From Alphaproteobacteria bacterium (lineage in GTDB: Bacteria; Pseudomonadota; Alphaproteobacteria; UBA9655): a stretch of DNA of 33,990 nt. A program made the position numbers and the translations under genes. Each line of letters begins with the position of its first letter. The stretch's first letter is position 1. Positions 7,800 through 16,548 of this stretch are shown here, piece after piece. Under the pieces are notes generated by a model. That model was given only the letters and a program-made list of their open reading frames with translations, had not been told where the DNA came from and searched no databases. The DNA lies in assembly GCA_013815465.1 (NCBI GenBank), contig JACDGE010000019.1, forward strand, positions 1-33,990, in the 5' to 3' direction.

Positions 7800-10700
7800 A
7801 TGAAATTTAAAGACGTCCAATTAGACGACAAATATACGCTTGAAGAAGGCCAAATCTATCTTACAGGAACGCAGGCCCTTGCTCGTCTGCCCTTGATGCA
7901 GCGAAAAAGAGACGTAAGCGAGCATTTGAATACGGCCGGTTTTATTTCAGGCTATCGGGGCTCGCCCCTCGGGGGATTGGATCAAACTCTCTGGAAGGCT
8001 GAAAAATTTTTAGCGGACAATCAAATTACCTTCATCCCTGGCATTAATGAAGACTTAGGCGCGACAGCCGTATGGGGAAGTCAACAGCTCCCTCTTTTTA
8101 AAGGTGCGCAGGTTCAAGGGGTTTTTTCCATGTGGTACGGGAAAGGGCCAGGAGTGGATCGCTGCGGGGATGCCTTTAAACACGCCAATGCGGCCGGGTC
8201 CTCTCTCTATGGCGGGGTATTGGCGATTGCCGGCGATGATCATGCGTGTAAGTCTTCAACCCTCCCTCATCAAAGCGAATACGCCTTTATGGATGCATCT
8301 ATTCCCGTTCTCGTGCCTTCTAATGTTCAGGATATCTTGGATCTGGGTTTATATGGATGGGCTATGTCCCGTTATTCTGGGTGCTGGGTTGGGTTTAAGG
8401 TCATTGCGGATACGTTGGATACGTCTGCCGCTGTTACAGTTTCTCCTCGCCGGGCTCACATTATTTTACCCGAAGATTTTCACCCGGTGGAAGGGGGGTT
8501 GAATATACGTTGGCCAGATGCACCGCTTGAACAAGAAAAAAGACTACGGCTGCATAAGCTCAATGCGGCAAAAGCTTTTGTAAAGGCTAACAACCTGGAT
8601 AAAATTATTTTCCGGGGCAACGCCCCACGATTGGGGTTGGTGACGGTGGGCAAAACCTTTCATGATACGCGCCAGGCCCTTGAGGATTTAGGTTTAAGCG
8701 AAGCAGAAGCAGCGGATCTAGGGATCGCTCTTTATAAGGTAGGGATGAGCTGGCCTCTTGAGCCCACGCGCTTGAAAGAGTTTGCATGCGGGTTAGAGGA
8801 AATCCTTGTGATTGAGGAAAAACGACCTCTTATTGAAAACCAGATCAGGGATATTCTCTATGATCTTCCTCAGGATAAAAGACCGCAGGTGATTGGGAAA
8901 AGGGATGAAGAGGGGAAACCTTTGCTGCCAGAAGTCTTTGAGCTACATGTTCCGGAAATTGCCCATGTGATTGCTCAGAGGTTACTGAAACGTGTTGAAT
9001 CCCCCCAAGTACAAAGGGGAATGGGGAGGCTCGATCGGTTATTTCAAGAGCAACTCAAGCGAGACCCGGAACTTGTTCGCCTTCCGTATTATTGTTCCGG
9101 CTGTCCCCATAACACATCAACAACCCGCCTTCCTGAAGGGAGCCGAGCGATTGCAGGGATTGGCTGCCATTACATGGCCACCTGGATTGCCCATGATACG
9201 CAAACCTTTACTCAAATGGGAGGGGAGGGGGTTCCATGGATTGGACAGGCTCCCTTCACAACGGAAAAACATGTGTTTTCGAACATTGGAGATGGAACCT
9301 ATTATCATTCAGGAATTCTGGCTATTCGAGCCGCCATGGCGGCGAAGGTTAATATTACCTACAAAATCCTTTATAATGATGCCGTTGCTATGACAGGTGG
9401 TCAGCCCGTTGATGGCCCTTTTAATGTGGCCATGCTGACCCAACAAGTCTATGCGGAAGGGGTCAGAAAAATCGTTGTCCTCAGTGATTATCCGGATAAG
9501 TATCCCGTTGGTTTTGGCTTTGCTCCTGGGGTTCAGATAGGACATCGGGATGAATTGCCTCAAATACAAGAAGATATTAAACAGTGGCCCGGCACGTCAA
9601 TCATCATTTATGATCAAGCCTGTGCTGCAGAAAAAAGGCGCAAACGGAAGCGGGGTCTCATGGAAGATCCGGACAAACGCATCTTTATCAATGAACGGGT
9701 TTGTGAAGGGTGCGGCGATTGTAGCATCAAATCCAATTGTCTCTCCGTGCAGCCCATTGAAACGTCCTTTGGCCGTAAACGAAAAATTGATCAATCCAGT
9801 TGCAACAAAGATTTTTCATGCGTGAATGGGTTTTGCCCCAGTTTTGTGAGTGTGCACGGGGGAAAATTAAAAAAGTCCTTACCTTCCGCAAAGACGGAAG
9901 ATTTGATGAAAAATTTTCCCGACCCGCGGCTGCCTTCCTTAGAAAAACCCTACAGCATTTTCCTGACGGGCGTGGGGGGCACGGGCGTTATTACAGTCGG
10001 GGCGATTTTGGGGATGGCCTCACATATGGAAGGGAAGGGGACCTCTATCGTTGATATGGCAGGACTCGCTCAAAAGGGAGGGGCGGTCATTTCCCATATC
10101 CGTATTGCTGAAAAACCGGAAGATATCCATGCAACCCGTATTTATATGGGGGAGGCGGACCTCATTTTTGGGTGTGATCTTGTGGTGACTGGTGGTCCAG
10201 AAACCCTTAATAAAATAAAAAAAGACAAAACAGTTATCCTGGTGAATGACGATCAATCGATCACAGGACACTTTATCAACAATCCGGATTATGATTTTCA
10301 TCATGAAACTTTAAAAAATAATATCCTTGAAGCAGCGGGTAAAGATCACGTGGATTTTATTGCAGCAAATCGCTTGGCGACGGGCCTTTTAGGAGATGCC
10401 ATTGGCACCAATATGTTTATGACAGGATTTGCTTATCAAAAAGGTCTGATTCCTCTTTCCCATCAAGCCATTGAAAAAGCGATTGAGATGAATGGGGTTG
10501 CCGTCTCTTTTAATCTCCAAGCCTTTTACTGGGGACGCTATGCAGCTCTTGACCGGCAAGCGGTTGAGAAAGCAGCAGGATTAAATGAACAAGAAAAGAT
10601 TTTTAAAATTCCGACAACATTTGAAGAAATTCTTGAGCACCGTAAGGAATTTTTGACAGCCTATCAAAACAAAGCCTACGCTGATCGCTATGAATCCCTT

Positions 10701-11249
10701 GTAAAAAAGACAAAGAGCGTTGATCAATATTTCAACCGAGACGAACTTTCATTAAATATTGCAAAATATTATGCGAAACTTCTTGCGATTAAGGATGAAT
10801 ACGAAGTGGCTCGGCTTTACACCGATGGAACCTTTATGAATGAGTTGTATGATCAATTCGAAGGCCCCGTGAAGCTCAAGTTTTATTTAGCTCCACCCTT
10901 GTTTGCCAAAAGGGACCCTTTGACAGGCGAGTTACAAAAAAAAATGTATGGATCGTGGATGATGTGTGGTTTTCGCCTGCTCTCAAAACTCAAGGGGCTT
11001 CGGGGCACGCTTTTTGACATTTTTTCTTACTCCTCAGATCGAAAAAAAGAGCAGGCGCTCATTAGGGAGTATGAGGGTTTAATGACCTATGTGCTCGAAA
11101 GGCTCAAACCAGATAATTATCAGATTGCTGTGGCTTTAGCTGGATTACCTGAACATATTCGAGGGTATGGGCATGTCAAAGATCGCCATTTGCGCGATGT
11201 AAAAGCGAATGAGGAAGCTTTGCTTGCGCAGTTTAAGACTGTGCTGTAA
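7800..11249 (+). CDS. Fused indolepyruvate ferredoxin oxidoreductase
   Basis: A 2-oxoacid:ferredoxin oxidoreductase of the fused IorA-IorB type. It oxidatively decarboxylates aryl (and perhaps branched-chain) 2-oxoacids to acyl-CoA with TPP and Fe-S clusters, in the cytoplasm. From ATG 7800 (1149 residues) it has the N-terminal pyrimidine-binding region (GFISGYRGSPLGG), the TPP motif G497-D-G with downstream NDAVAMTGGQP, a ferredoxin-like cluster site C635-EG-C638-GD-C641 with C647, and the C-terminal gamma-type domain beginning G724-V-G-G-T-G729. Length and order match alphaproteobacterial homologues. GTG 7782 is a possible start, but the family begins near KDVQLDDKYTLE. No operon partner is seen; small secreted genes lie on both sides. 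Confidence 0.95.
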   Translation: MKFKDVQLDDKYTLEEGQIYLTGTQALARLPLMQRKRDVSEHLNTAGFISGYRGSPLGGLDQTLWKAEKFLADNQITFIPGINEDLGATAVWGSQQLPLFKGAQVQGVFSMWYGKGPGVDRCGDAFKHANAAGSSLYGGVLAIAGDDHACKSSTLPHQSEYAFMDASIPVLVPSNVQDILDLGLYGWAMSRYSGCWVGFKVIADTLDTSAAVTVSPRRAHIILPEDFHPVEGGLNIRWPDAPLEQEKRLRLHKLNAAKAFVKANNLDKIIFRGNAPRLGLVTVGKTFHDTRQALEDLGLSEAEAADLGIALYKVGMSWPLEPTRLKEFACGLEEILVIEEKRPLIENQIRDILYDLPQDKRPQVIGKRDEEGKPLLPEVFELHVPEIAHVIAQRLLKRVESPQVQRGMGRLDRLFQEQLKRDPELVRLPYYCSGCPHNTSTTRLPEGSRAIAGIGCHYMATWIAHDTQTFTQMGGEGVPWIGQAPFTTEKHVFSNIGDGTYYHSGILAIRAAMAAKVNITYKILYNDAVAMTGGQPVDGPFNVAMLTQQVYAEGVRKIVVLSDYPDKYPVGFGFAPGVQIGHRDELPQIQEDIKQWPGTSIIIYDQACAAEKRRKRKRGLMEDPDKRIFINERVCEGCGDCSIKSNCLSVQPIETSFGRKRKIDQSSCNKDFSCVNGFCPSFVSVHGGKLKKSLPSAKTEDLMKNFPDPRLPSLEKPYSIFLTGVGGTGVITVGAILGMASHMEGKGTSIVDMAGLAQKGGAVISHIRIAEKPEDIHATRIYMGEADLIFGCDLVVTGGPETLNKIKKDKTVILVNDDQSITGHFINNPDYDFHHETLKNNILEAAGKDHVDFIAANRLATGLLGDAIGTNMFMTGFAYQKGLIPLSHQAIEKAIEMNGVAVSFNLQAFYWGRYAALDRQAVEKAAGLNEQEKIFKIPTTFEEILEHRKEFLTAYQNKAYADRYESLVKKTKSVDQYFNRDELSLNIAKYYAKLLAIKDEYEVARLYTDGTFMNELYDQFEGPVKLKFYLAPPLFAKRDPLTGELQKKMYGSWMMCGFRLLSKLKGLRGTLFDIFSYSSDRKKEQALIREYEGLMTYVLERLKPDNYQIAVALAGLPEHIRGYGHVKDRHLRDVKANEEALLAQFKTVL

Positions 11250-11321
11250 GTTTTTTCCTTAAAGAATTATTAACCTAATTAATATAATTTATAATTTGTA
11301 TCTATAAAAGAGGAAAAAACT

Positions 11322-11606
11322 ATGAAAAAATATCGCTTCTATATTTTGATTGGGGCCATTCTTTGTTCGGGAGGGCAAGCAATTGCTTGTCTGAATAGCT
11401 ATCCAAATTGTTTTTTGAAGAACCAATGGGACGGGCCTGTTGGCTCATTAGGTGAGGAAAAGGTAGGATTTTGCCAACTGCCACACACCACATTCTGTTA
11501 TCCTTGCGAATTTAAGGGTGACAAGGAAAGAGGAAATGCTGCGTGTACTGCCGCGGTTCCAGCGTATGCTGGCGGTGGTTGTGTACTCGGTGAAACACCC
11601 TTTTAA
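11322..11606 (+). CDS. Small Cys-rich secreted protein (MKKYxFYILI leader)
   Basis: A 94-residue protein with a Sec signal peptide (MKKYRFYILIGAILCSGGQA, cleavage probably near AIA/C). The mature part has seven cysteines in a short chain (NSYPNC, GFCQLPHTTFCYPC). The start codon follows AGAGGAAAAAACT, and a TATAAT-like box lies at 11283-11288 in the AT-rich spacer. The signal region and ribosome-binding region resemble those of the gene at 7428, but I see no alignment of the mature parts. They share a leader or a very diverged ancestor. Function unknown. Confidence 0.75.
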   Translation: MKKYRFYILIGAILCSGGQAIACLNSYPNCFLKNQWDGPVGSLGEEKVGFCQLPHTTFCYPCEFKGDKERGNAACTAAVPAYAGGGCVLGETPF

Positions 11607-11632
11607 AGAAATAATACAGCGTAATGGGATCC

Positions 11633-11983
11633 CTAAGGTACCATGACCGTAACGTTTCCTGGTTCAAGGATAGAGATTTTACCCCCCACCGCACACAGAA
11701 GAAAAGCCGAGTAATCAATGGCTGGGCGACCCTCCACAAGCACGTTGATTGCCTTAGATATCCAGGGAGTGACGATAACGGGAGTACATGCAGGATCACC
11801 TATGGCAGCTAGAATCGCACAATTTCCAAAAGGCACAATATTTACGAGGGGAACTATATCCGTAATATTTCCCATCAACATTCCCTCTGCCAGAACCGTT
11901 CGACCTACGATCATAAAAGGGGTTGGGACCGTCCCCTGGTTACATTTGAGTAATCCGGCTGGGGCAACAAGAGCAAGACTCAT
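11633..11983 (-). CDS. DUF4280 PAAR-like protein
   Basis: A 116-residue PAAR-like (DUF4280) protein. Family features are LKCNQGTVPTPF near the start, VLAEGMLMGNITDIVPLVNI, PFGNCAILA, TPVIVTPW and the closing CAVGGKISILEPGNVTVMVP. PAAR-like proteins cap the VgrG trimer and sharpen the spike of type VI or related contractile secretion machines. No toxin extension is fused to it. I chose ATG 11983 because it overlaps the stop of the upstream gene as ATGA, a sign of translational coupling; ATG 11998 would add five residues. It is the last gene of the vgrG cassette and ends 26 bases from the convergent gene at 11322-11606. Confidence 0.88.
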   Translation of the reverse strand: MSLALVAPAGLLKCNQGTVPTPFMIVGRTVLAEGMLMGNITDIVPLVNIVPFGNCAILAAIGDPACTPVIVTPWISKAINVLVEGRPAIDYSAFLLCAVGGKISILEPGNVTVMVP

Positions 11984-12636
11984 CCTTCCGTCCCCCATCG
12001 CTTCGGATAACCATTTTTATCGTAGAATTGGGGCGGATACAACTGGCGCCCCTTATCAAATACAAGAATCTGCCGAATGATTCCATTTTCATAATAGGAT
12101 ATAAATTCGCCTTGCTTCTGTCCTTGCGCGTAGTTTCCTGTGTCCATGAGAGACCCATTTGGGTAATAGGCTGCCATAGGGCCTTCTAAAACGTCTTGAG
12201 CATAGTTGAAAACCTGTCTGATCCTCCCCATAGGGTCGTATGAAATCCTTGTTCCTTGCAGAAGACCTTGTGCATACTGAACCCGCGCACTGACCAGGCC
12301 AGCCTCATCATAGAAAATGGCCTCGCCGTCTTGCGTTCCTTCAGAAAAATGAGTCTGCAATAGAGGAATTCCGTTCTTGTAAAATTCAGCCGGTCCTTGC
12401 AGTTTGCCTGTTTGATAGGTCAGCTTTTCCGTAATCTTATGGAATTGGTCGTATTTGAGGGATTCTCCGTCAAGAAGACCATGGTCATAAGTTTGCTTTC
12501 CAATCAAATTTCCGTGGTCATCGTAATCCTCCATGACACCGCTTATTTGGTTGTCAATTGTTTCCCCTACAAATCGTTGCTTTCCCGTAACGAGTGCGGT
12601 TTGTGCGTCTGTTGTATTTTGCTCTGAGTCAGTCAT
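11980..12636 (-). CDS. MORN/YwqK-like repeat protein
   Basis: A 218-residue protein made almost wholly of about eight tandem units of 23-24 residues with the pattern G-x4-Y-x3-G-x9-Y-x2-G, for example GPMAAYYPNGSLMDTGNYAQ. This is the MORN_2/YwqK-type repeat, named after Bacillus YwqK, annotated as an antitoxin. There is no signal peptide, so it is probably cytoplasmic. It lies 17 bases after vgrG and overlaps the start of the PAAR-like gene by four bases, so it is co-expressed with the spike. It could be an adaptor or chaperone for loading the spike, or an immunity-like protein; the sequence does not decide. Confidence 0.85.
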   Translation of the reverse strand: MTDSEQNTTDAQTALVTGKQRFVGETIDNQISGVMEDYDDHGNLIGKQTYDHGLLDGESLKYDQFHKITEKLTYQTGKLQGPAEFYKNGIPLLQTHFSEGTQDGEAIFYDEAGLVSARVQYAQGLLQGTRISYDPMGRIRQVFNYAQDVLEGPMAAYYPNGSLMDTGNYAQGQKQGEFISYYENGIIRQILVFDKGRQLYPPQFYDKNGYPKRWGTEG

Positions 12637-12653
12637 GTAAGATCCATTGCTTT

Positions 12654-14642
12654 CTAAGAATTCAGCCTAATGAGAAGTCCTCTAACATTGACCATAGCGG
12701 TTGCCGTAAGATTAAGGGTAGCGCCGGCTTCCACTGTCGCACTACCACCCGCTTCTACGGTGGCGCTTCCCCCTGCAGCCATGGTCGCAGAGCCTCCTGC
12801 TTTTGCAGAGAAACTACTAGCAGCATCTAAGGAAATAGATTTGGCTGCATTGACATTAAAATTACCTGTGCAATTAAAAGAAATGTTTCCATTGACATCA
12901 AAATCAAGGTTTCCGTTTGCACAAGTGATCTTTATATTGCCATCATCCAATCGAATGGTATAGTTTCCCTTAATAATTTCAAGGGATTTATCTCCATTCA
13001 TTAATTTTAAGCTATCGTTACTTTGAGTTCCTTGACGTTGTTCCTCATGTTCGGCTTGGGATTCCAGTATTATAGAACGATTTCCTCCCACGATCTTGAT
13101 ATTGTGGTCATTTTGAATATCGATTTTGAAATCCTTTTGGGCGTGGATATAGATTTCTTCCGAGAACTTCTTATCTTCAAACCGAAATTCATTATATCCT
13201 GGCGTGGGATCGTCCCCTTTTTTACTCGTTTGGCTTTTGAGTGTGGATTTGGTCGGTTCGCTTGGTAAATAGGGGGGCTTGTTTTCTCCATTATAAACCG
13301 ATCCCACAACCAGAGGATTATCCGGATCCCCATCAATGAAAGAAACCACCACTTCTTGACCCACCCGTGGGGTAAATAAAGTTCCCCATTGCTGTCCCGC
13401 CCATAGAGTTGCCACCCGAATCCAGCAAGAGGTGGTATCGTCTTGGCTTGGCGAAGGGTCCCAGTGAAATTTGACCTTAATGCGGCCATATTCCTCCGTA
13501 TAGATTTCTTCTCCTGGCTTACCGGTTACTTTAGCAGTTTGGGTTCCATAAATACGGGGTTTCGGTGTTTTCTGAGGGGGTCTAAAGGGAATGCTCACGG
13601 GAAAGGCGCGGTAGCTATTCTTATAAAGATGGTTCTTGGGACTCTCTGTTACGATTTTCGCCTCATGAATGACTTCATAAAGAACGTAGACAAGGTTTGC
13701 ATCCTTGCGGGGATGATTTTGCAAATTAAACCTGTATCCAGCCAGAAAGAAAGGAACGGTGGAGACGCCTTCTGCCCTTTTTTGGGGGACCTCCTCCGAT
13801 TGGATTTGGACCTTGACCAGACCATCTCCTCGACCTTGTTCATCATAAATTTCATCATAAGTCGTGATCTCCCCTCCTCCTGCCTGCGGATCTCCTGCAG
13901 CTGTCGCTTTTAAAGGGTTTTGAGGACGCAAATAATTAAAGCTCTTCAAGGTATTTTGTGTAGGAACAATGCGCTGGGTTAGGAAGCACGAACTGACTGT
14001 CATCATAAATTGCTCCTGGGGCGCTGCATCATGAAAACGCACAGAGGGAGCTTCAGGACAAGGGAGATGAGCTTCCCCAGAATCGGCAAGTACCAGGGTG
14101 TGCGTTCCTTGGTTTTGGTGAAAGAAATAAAAAATTCCTTCTTCTTCCATGAGGCGGCTAATAAAATTTAGATCGGTTTCATTATATTGAACACAAAATA
14201 CTCGCGGCTGCATTCCATGAGAAGTGACCTGATTAGCGCAGGTAATTTGGTGCTCACCTAGGATGGTCGTGATAATTTGTAGGGCTGATTTATTTTGAAA
14301 AATTCGGCATTGTCCCGAAAAATTTAAGAGCCAAAGCTTAGGATAAAGGATGGCTCGATAGGTCGTCCACTCATCGATAGGTTGAAAGGGCGTATCCTCC
14401 TGTTCAAACCGTCCAATAATTCCATTGTATGTTCGCGTTGAAGGTCCTACGCTGAGGGAAACGGTTGCGCTCTGACCCATGAGCCCTTTAAAATTAACAT
14501 CCCGACTACGTGCAGTCATTAAAAGTGTATATTCAAAAAGATCTGAGAGGCGCTCAACGCCCCGAAATGTGTTGATTTTAAAGGGTGTTCCATCAGACGT
14601 TTTGACGTCTAAAAATATTTTAGCTTCTTTACCGGCCACCAT
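12654..14642 (-). CDS. vgrG: Type VI secretion tip protein VgrG
   Basis: Spike protein of type VI secretion systems (662 residues, normal for an unextended VgrG). The N-terminal half is the gp27-like part (GVERLSDLFEYTLLMTARSR, YNETDLNFISRLMEEEGIFY). The gp5 OB-fold part follows from about residue 365 (EYGRIKVKFHWD, SCWIRVATLWAGQQWGT, VGQEVVVSFIDGDPDNP). The C-terminus is a beta-helix of short repeats (GGSATMAAGGSATVEAGGSA at about 620-640). No effector domain follows, so cargo would bind separately, for example through the PAAR-like protein. ATG 14642 follows AGGGA. No other T6SS gene (tssB, tssC, hcp, clpV) is in the window. Confidence 0.95.
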   Translation of the reverse strand: MVAGKEAKIFLDVKTSDGTPFKINTFRGVERLSDLFEYTLLMTARSRDVNFKGLMGQSATVSLSVGPSTRTYNGIIGRFEQEDTPFQPIDEWTTYRAILYPKLWLLNFSGQCRIFQNKSALQIITTILGEHQITCANQVTSHGMQPRVFCVQYNETDLNFISRLMEEEGIFYFFHQNQGTHTLVLADSGEAHLPCPEAPSVRFHDAAPQEQFMMTVSSCFLTQRIVPTQNTLKSFNYLRPQNPLKATAAGDPQAGGGEITTYDEIYDEQGRGDGLVKVQIQSEEVPQKRAEGVSTVPFFLAGYRFNLQNHPRKDANLVYVLYEVIHEAKIVTESPKNHLYKNSYRAFPVSIPFRPPQKTPKPRIYGTQTAKVTGKPGEEIYTEEYGRIKVKFHWDPSPSQDDTTSCWIRVATLWAGQQWGTLFTPRVGQEVVVSFIDGDPDNPLVVGSVYNGENKPPYLPSEPTKSTLKSQTSKKGDDPTPGYNEFRFEDKKFSEEIYIHAQKDFKIDIQNDHNIKIVGGNRSIILESQAEHEEQRQGTQSNDSLKLMNGDKSLEIIKGNYTIRLDDGNIKITCANGNLDFDVNGNISFNCTGNFNVNAAKSISLDAASSFSAKAGGSATMAAGGSATVEAGGSATVEAGATLNLTATAMVNVRGLLIRLNS

Positions 14643-14663
14643 TTATTCCCTGTTTTAATTTGT

Positions 14664-15281
14664 TTAACTTGTTAAGTCTGTTTGCTCTGTAATTTTATCT
14701 GAAAATATGAAATAGGCCCATTGATTGTGCATCACTAAAATATCTAAAGGAAGCAATTCCCTAGTAGCAAAAATAGCCAAAACTTTTTTAATATCGTTCT
14801 CATTTAATGAGATGAATCTAAAATCTATTGTAGACAAGGGGTCTTCAGATGATTTCATTTGGGGAGAACACCACTCATCTAATTCTTTGCGTAAACAATC
14901 TGTTATTTGTTTGTATTTATTTTTACAATGTATATTTAGAATATAATCATCATTATAAGGCCCTTCTTCTGATGAAGAGGTTCCTTTGCCAATTAAGACA
15001 GACTTGATATAACAATTGTGATCGTAAGTCTGGACTTCAGTAACGTTTTGAAGCCACGCATATTCAGAAAGTGATTTTTGAATTGATATATGCGACATCT
15101 TTGTGATGTTGATTTTTGTGTCCTTTCCCCACAGAGCTTTTTTTGGAATAGGATTAATCTGAACCTTCTGGGTTATTGTGGAAGCTTGTTCGAGCTCTTT
15201 TTGTTCCATCCCAAAAGCATAGGAAAGAGAGAAACCCATGCAGATTAGCAAGAAAGAAGTTTTAAAAAATGTGTTGTTCAT
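14664..15281 (-). CDS. Secreted protein upstream of vgrG
   Basis: A 205-residue protein of unknown function. ATG 15281 gives a good Sec signal peptide (MNNTFFKTSFLLICMGFSLS, then YAFG/MEQ); the longer open frame upstream has no signal start and is probably not translated. AGG lies about eight bases before the ATG. The mature part has four cysteines and a Ser/Glu-rich mid-section, with no recognisable domain. It ends 21 bases before vgrG on the same strand, so it is probably the first gene of the cassette. It could be an immunity protein or an exported partner, but this is only position-based. The AFG-ME junction resembles that of two other secreted proteins here (21176 and 33840). Confidence 0.7.
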   Translation of the reverse strand: MNNTFFKTSFLLICMGFSLSYAFGMEQKELEQASTITQKVQINPIPKKALWGKDTKINITKMSHISIQKSLSEYAWLQNVTEVQTYDHNCYIKSVLIGKGTSSSEEGPYNDDYILNIHCKNKYKQITDCLRKELDEWCSPQMKSSEDPLSTIDFRFISLNENDIKKVLAIFATRELLPLDILVMHNQWAYFIFSDKITEQTDLTS

Positions 15282-15390
15282 TAATAGGCCTATGAAAAGA
15301 GATTTTAAAGATATCAAAGGATACTGGAAGTCCCCCGATCTATCAAGGGCGAATGATTTAGAACCTATTGTCATGATAATCTTGTGTAAA

Positions 15391-15413
15391 GTGTCCCCGC
15401 AAAGCGGGGATAC
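15391..15413 (-). terminator. Hairpin after the ABC binding protein
   Basis: A GC-rich stem tccccgc/gcgggga with a 3-base loop starts 13 bases past the minus-strand stop at 15427. The T-run after it is poor (actttac), so it may be a weak terminator or just a stabilising 3' hairpin. Confidence 0.4.
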
Positions 15414-15426
15414 TTCTGATTCCTGA

Positions 15427-16359
15427 TCATTGATTATTGGTGTGTGCCTTGACATATTCCTCTGTTTTTTGTGGAAATTCGACAGAGGGGAGGGGAGCTC
15501 CAGGATTCTTTAGAATTACGTCAACCATACGTGCCGTTTGTCGGCCCAATTCCGTTTGATTTGGCCCGATCGCTGCAGAGGCTCCTTGATCGGCCATATC
15601 AACGTCACTGACAAAAGCAGGAATATCACAGGCCTTTGCCGCTTTCACCACACTGCTAAAGGCCCCCAAGGCCGTATTATCATTGTTGACAAAAAGAGCA
15701 TCAACACGCCCGCACAGGCTTTGACTCGCCGCCAACACCTCACTTGTTTTTGTGGCCACTGCAAAGACCAATTTTAAGTCAAATTTCTTAGCAGTGATTT
15801 CCATAGCCTTATTCAGACTGACGGAATTGGCTTCACCAGGATCGTAAATGACTCCTAAGGTTTTTAGCTCTGGCAGGATTCGTGTAAAGAGCTTAAATTG
15901 AGGTTCGACGCCTAGAAAATTAGACACGCCTGTAACGTATCCGTCTGGTGCTTTCAGACTCGTGACAAGCTTCGCGCCTAGAGGATCAGTCACTGAACTA
16001 AAGACGACCGGCGTCTTCGTTCCCTTGGCGGCGGTCATCGCAGCTTGCGCCGCTTTTGTCCCATTGGCCACGATGATATTCGACTCATGAGAGGTGAATT
16101 TTTGAGCAATTTGAGCGGCCAAAGCCGCATTTCCTTGGGCAGATTGATAATCTATCTCAAGGTTTTTGCCCTCTTCATAGCCCAATTTCTTAAGCTCATC
16201 AAGAAAACCATCCCGGGTTGCATTGAGGGCAGGGTGTTCAATAACTTGAAGGATTGAGATTTTGGTGAGAGTTTTTTGAGAAAAGGCGGAAGAAAAGGAA
16301 ATAAAAATAGAAAACAGAGCAATAGAAAAGAATTTTGTCAGGTTTTTAAAAGTATACAT
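15427..16359 (-). CDS. ABC transporter substrate-binding protein (TrpX/PF04392 type)
   Basis: A 310-residue periplasmic binding protein of the ABC_sub_bind family (PF04392), which includes tryptophan- and tyrosine-binding members. It has a Sec signal peptide (MYTFKNLTKFFSIALFSIFI region), then the typical opening ISILQVIEHPALNATRDGFL and DELKKLGYEEGKNLEIDY. Later come IIVANGTKAAQAA, TPVVFSSVTDPLGAKLV, FVNNDNTALGAF and GASAAIGPNQTELGRQTARM. Start ATG 16359 follows GAGGAATCTCAA. The usual partner permease and ATPase genes are not adjacent, so it is an orphan here. The ligand cannot be read from the sequence; an aromatic amino acid is a reasonable guess for the family. Confidence 0.9.
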   Translation of the reverse strand: MYTFKNLTKFFSIALFSIFISFSSAFSQKTLTKISILQVIEHPALNATRDGFLDELKKLGYEEGKNLEIDYQSAQGNAALAAQIAQKFTSHESNIIVANGTKAAQAAMTAAKGTKTPVVFSSVTDPLGAKLVTSLKAPDGYVTGVSNFLGVEPQFKLFTRILPELKTLGVIYDPGEANSVSLNKAMEITAKKFDLKLVFAVATKTSEVLAASQSLCGRVDALFVNNDNTALGAFSSVVKAAKACDIPAFVSDVDMADQGASAAIGPNQTELGRQTARMVDVILKNPGAPLPSVEFPQKTEEYVKAHTNNQ

Positions 16360-16497
16360 TTGAGATTCCTCATTCGATTAAATTTATTTGATTGGATAGT
16401 TTTAATGTTTTCATGATGATTATGATGTCGATGCATGGTAGTCTCCTTTGATTGATTGTGTGCTTACTAAGGTAAACAAAGTTGATAATACATAATT

Positions 16498-16525
16498 TTG
16501 AAAATCAAAGCAAGCATGATACATT
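16498..16525 (+). promoter_or_regulatory. Possible promoter for the SpoIIAA-like gene
   Basis: TTGAAA (16498-16503), a 16-base spacer and TACATT (16520-16525), about 24 bases before the start codon. It sits in the divergent 190-base gap shared with the ABC binding protein gene. Matches are moderate. Confidence 0.4.
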
Positions 16526-16548
16526 GTGAAAAATAGGAAGGATACAGA

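Noticed and set aside
12700-12800. Short tandem repeats that might resemble a CRISPR or satellite
   Set aside because: They are the coding repeats of the VgrG beta-helix (GGSAT units), not spaced identical repeats. No CRISPR array is present in the window.
13443-13913. 156-residue frame antisense to vgrG
   Set aside because: A shadow of vgrG with no signal, domain or ribosome-binding site.
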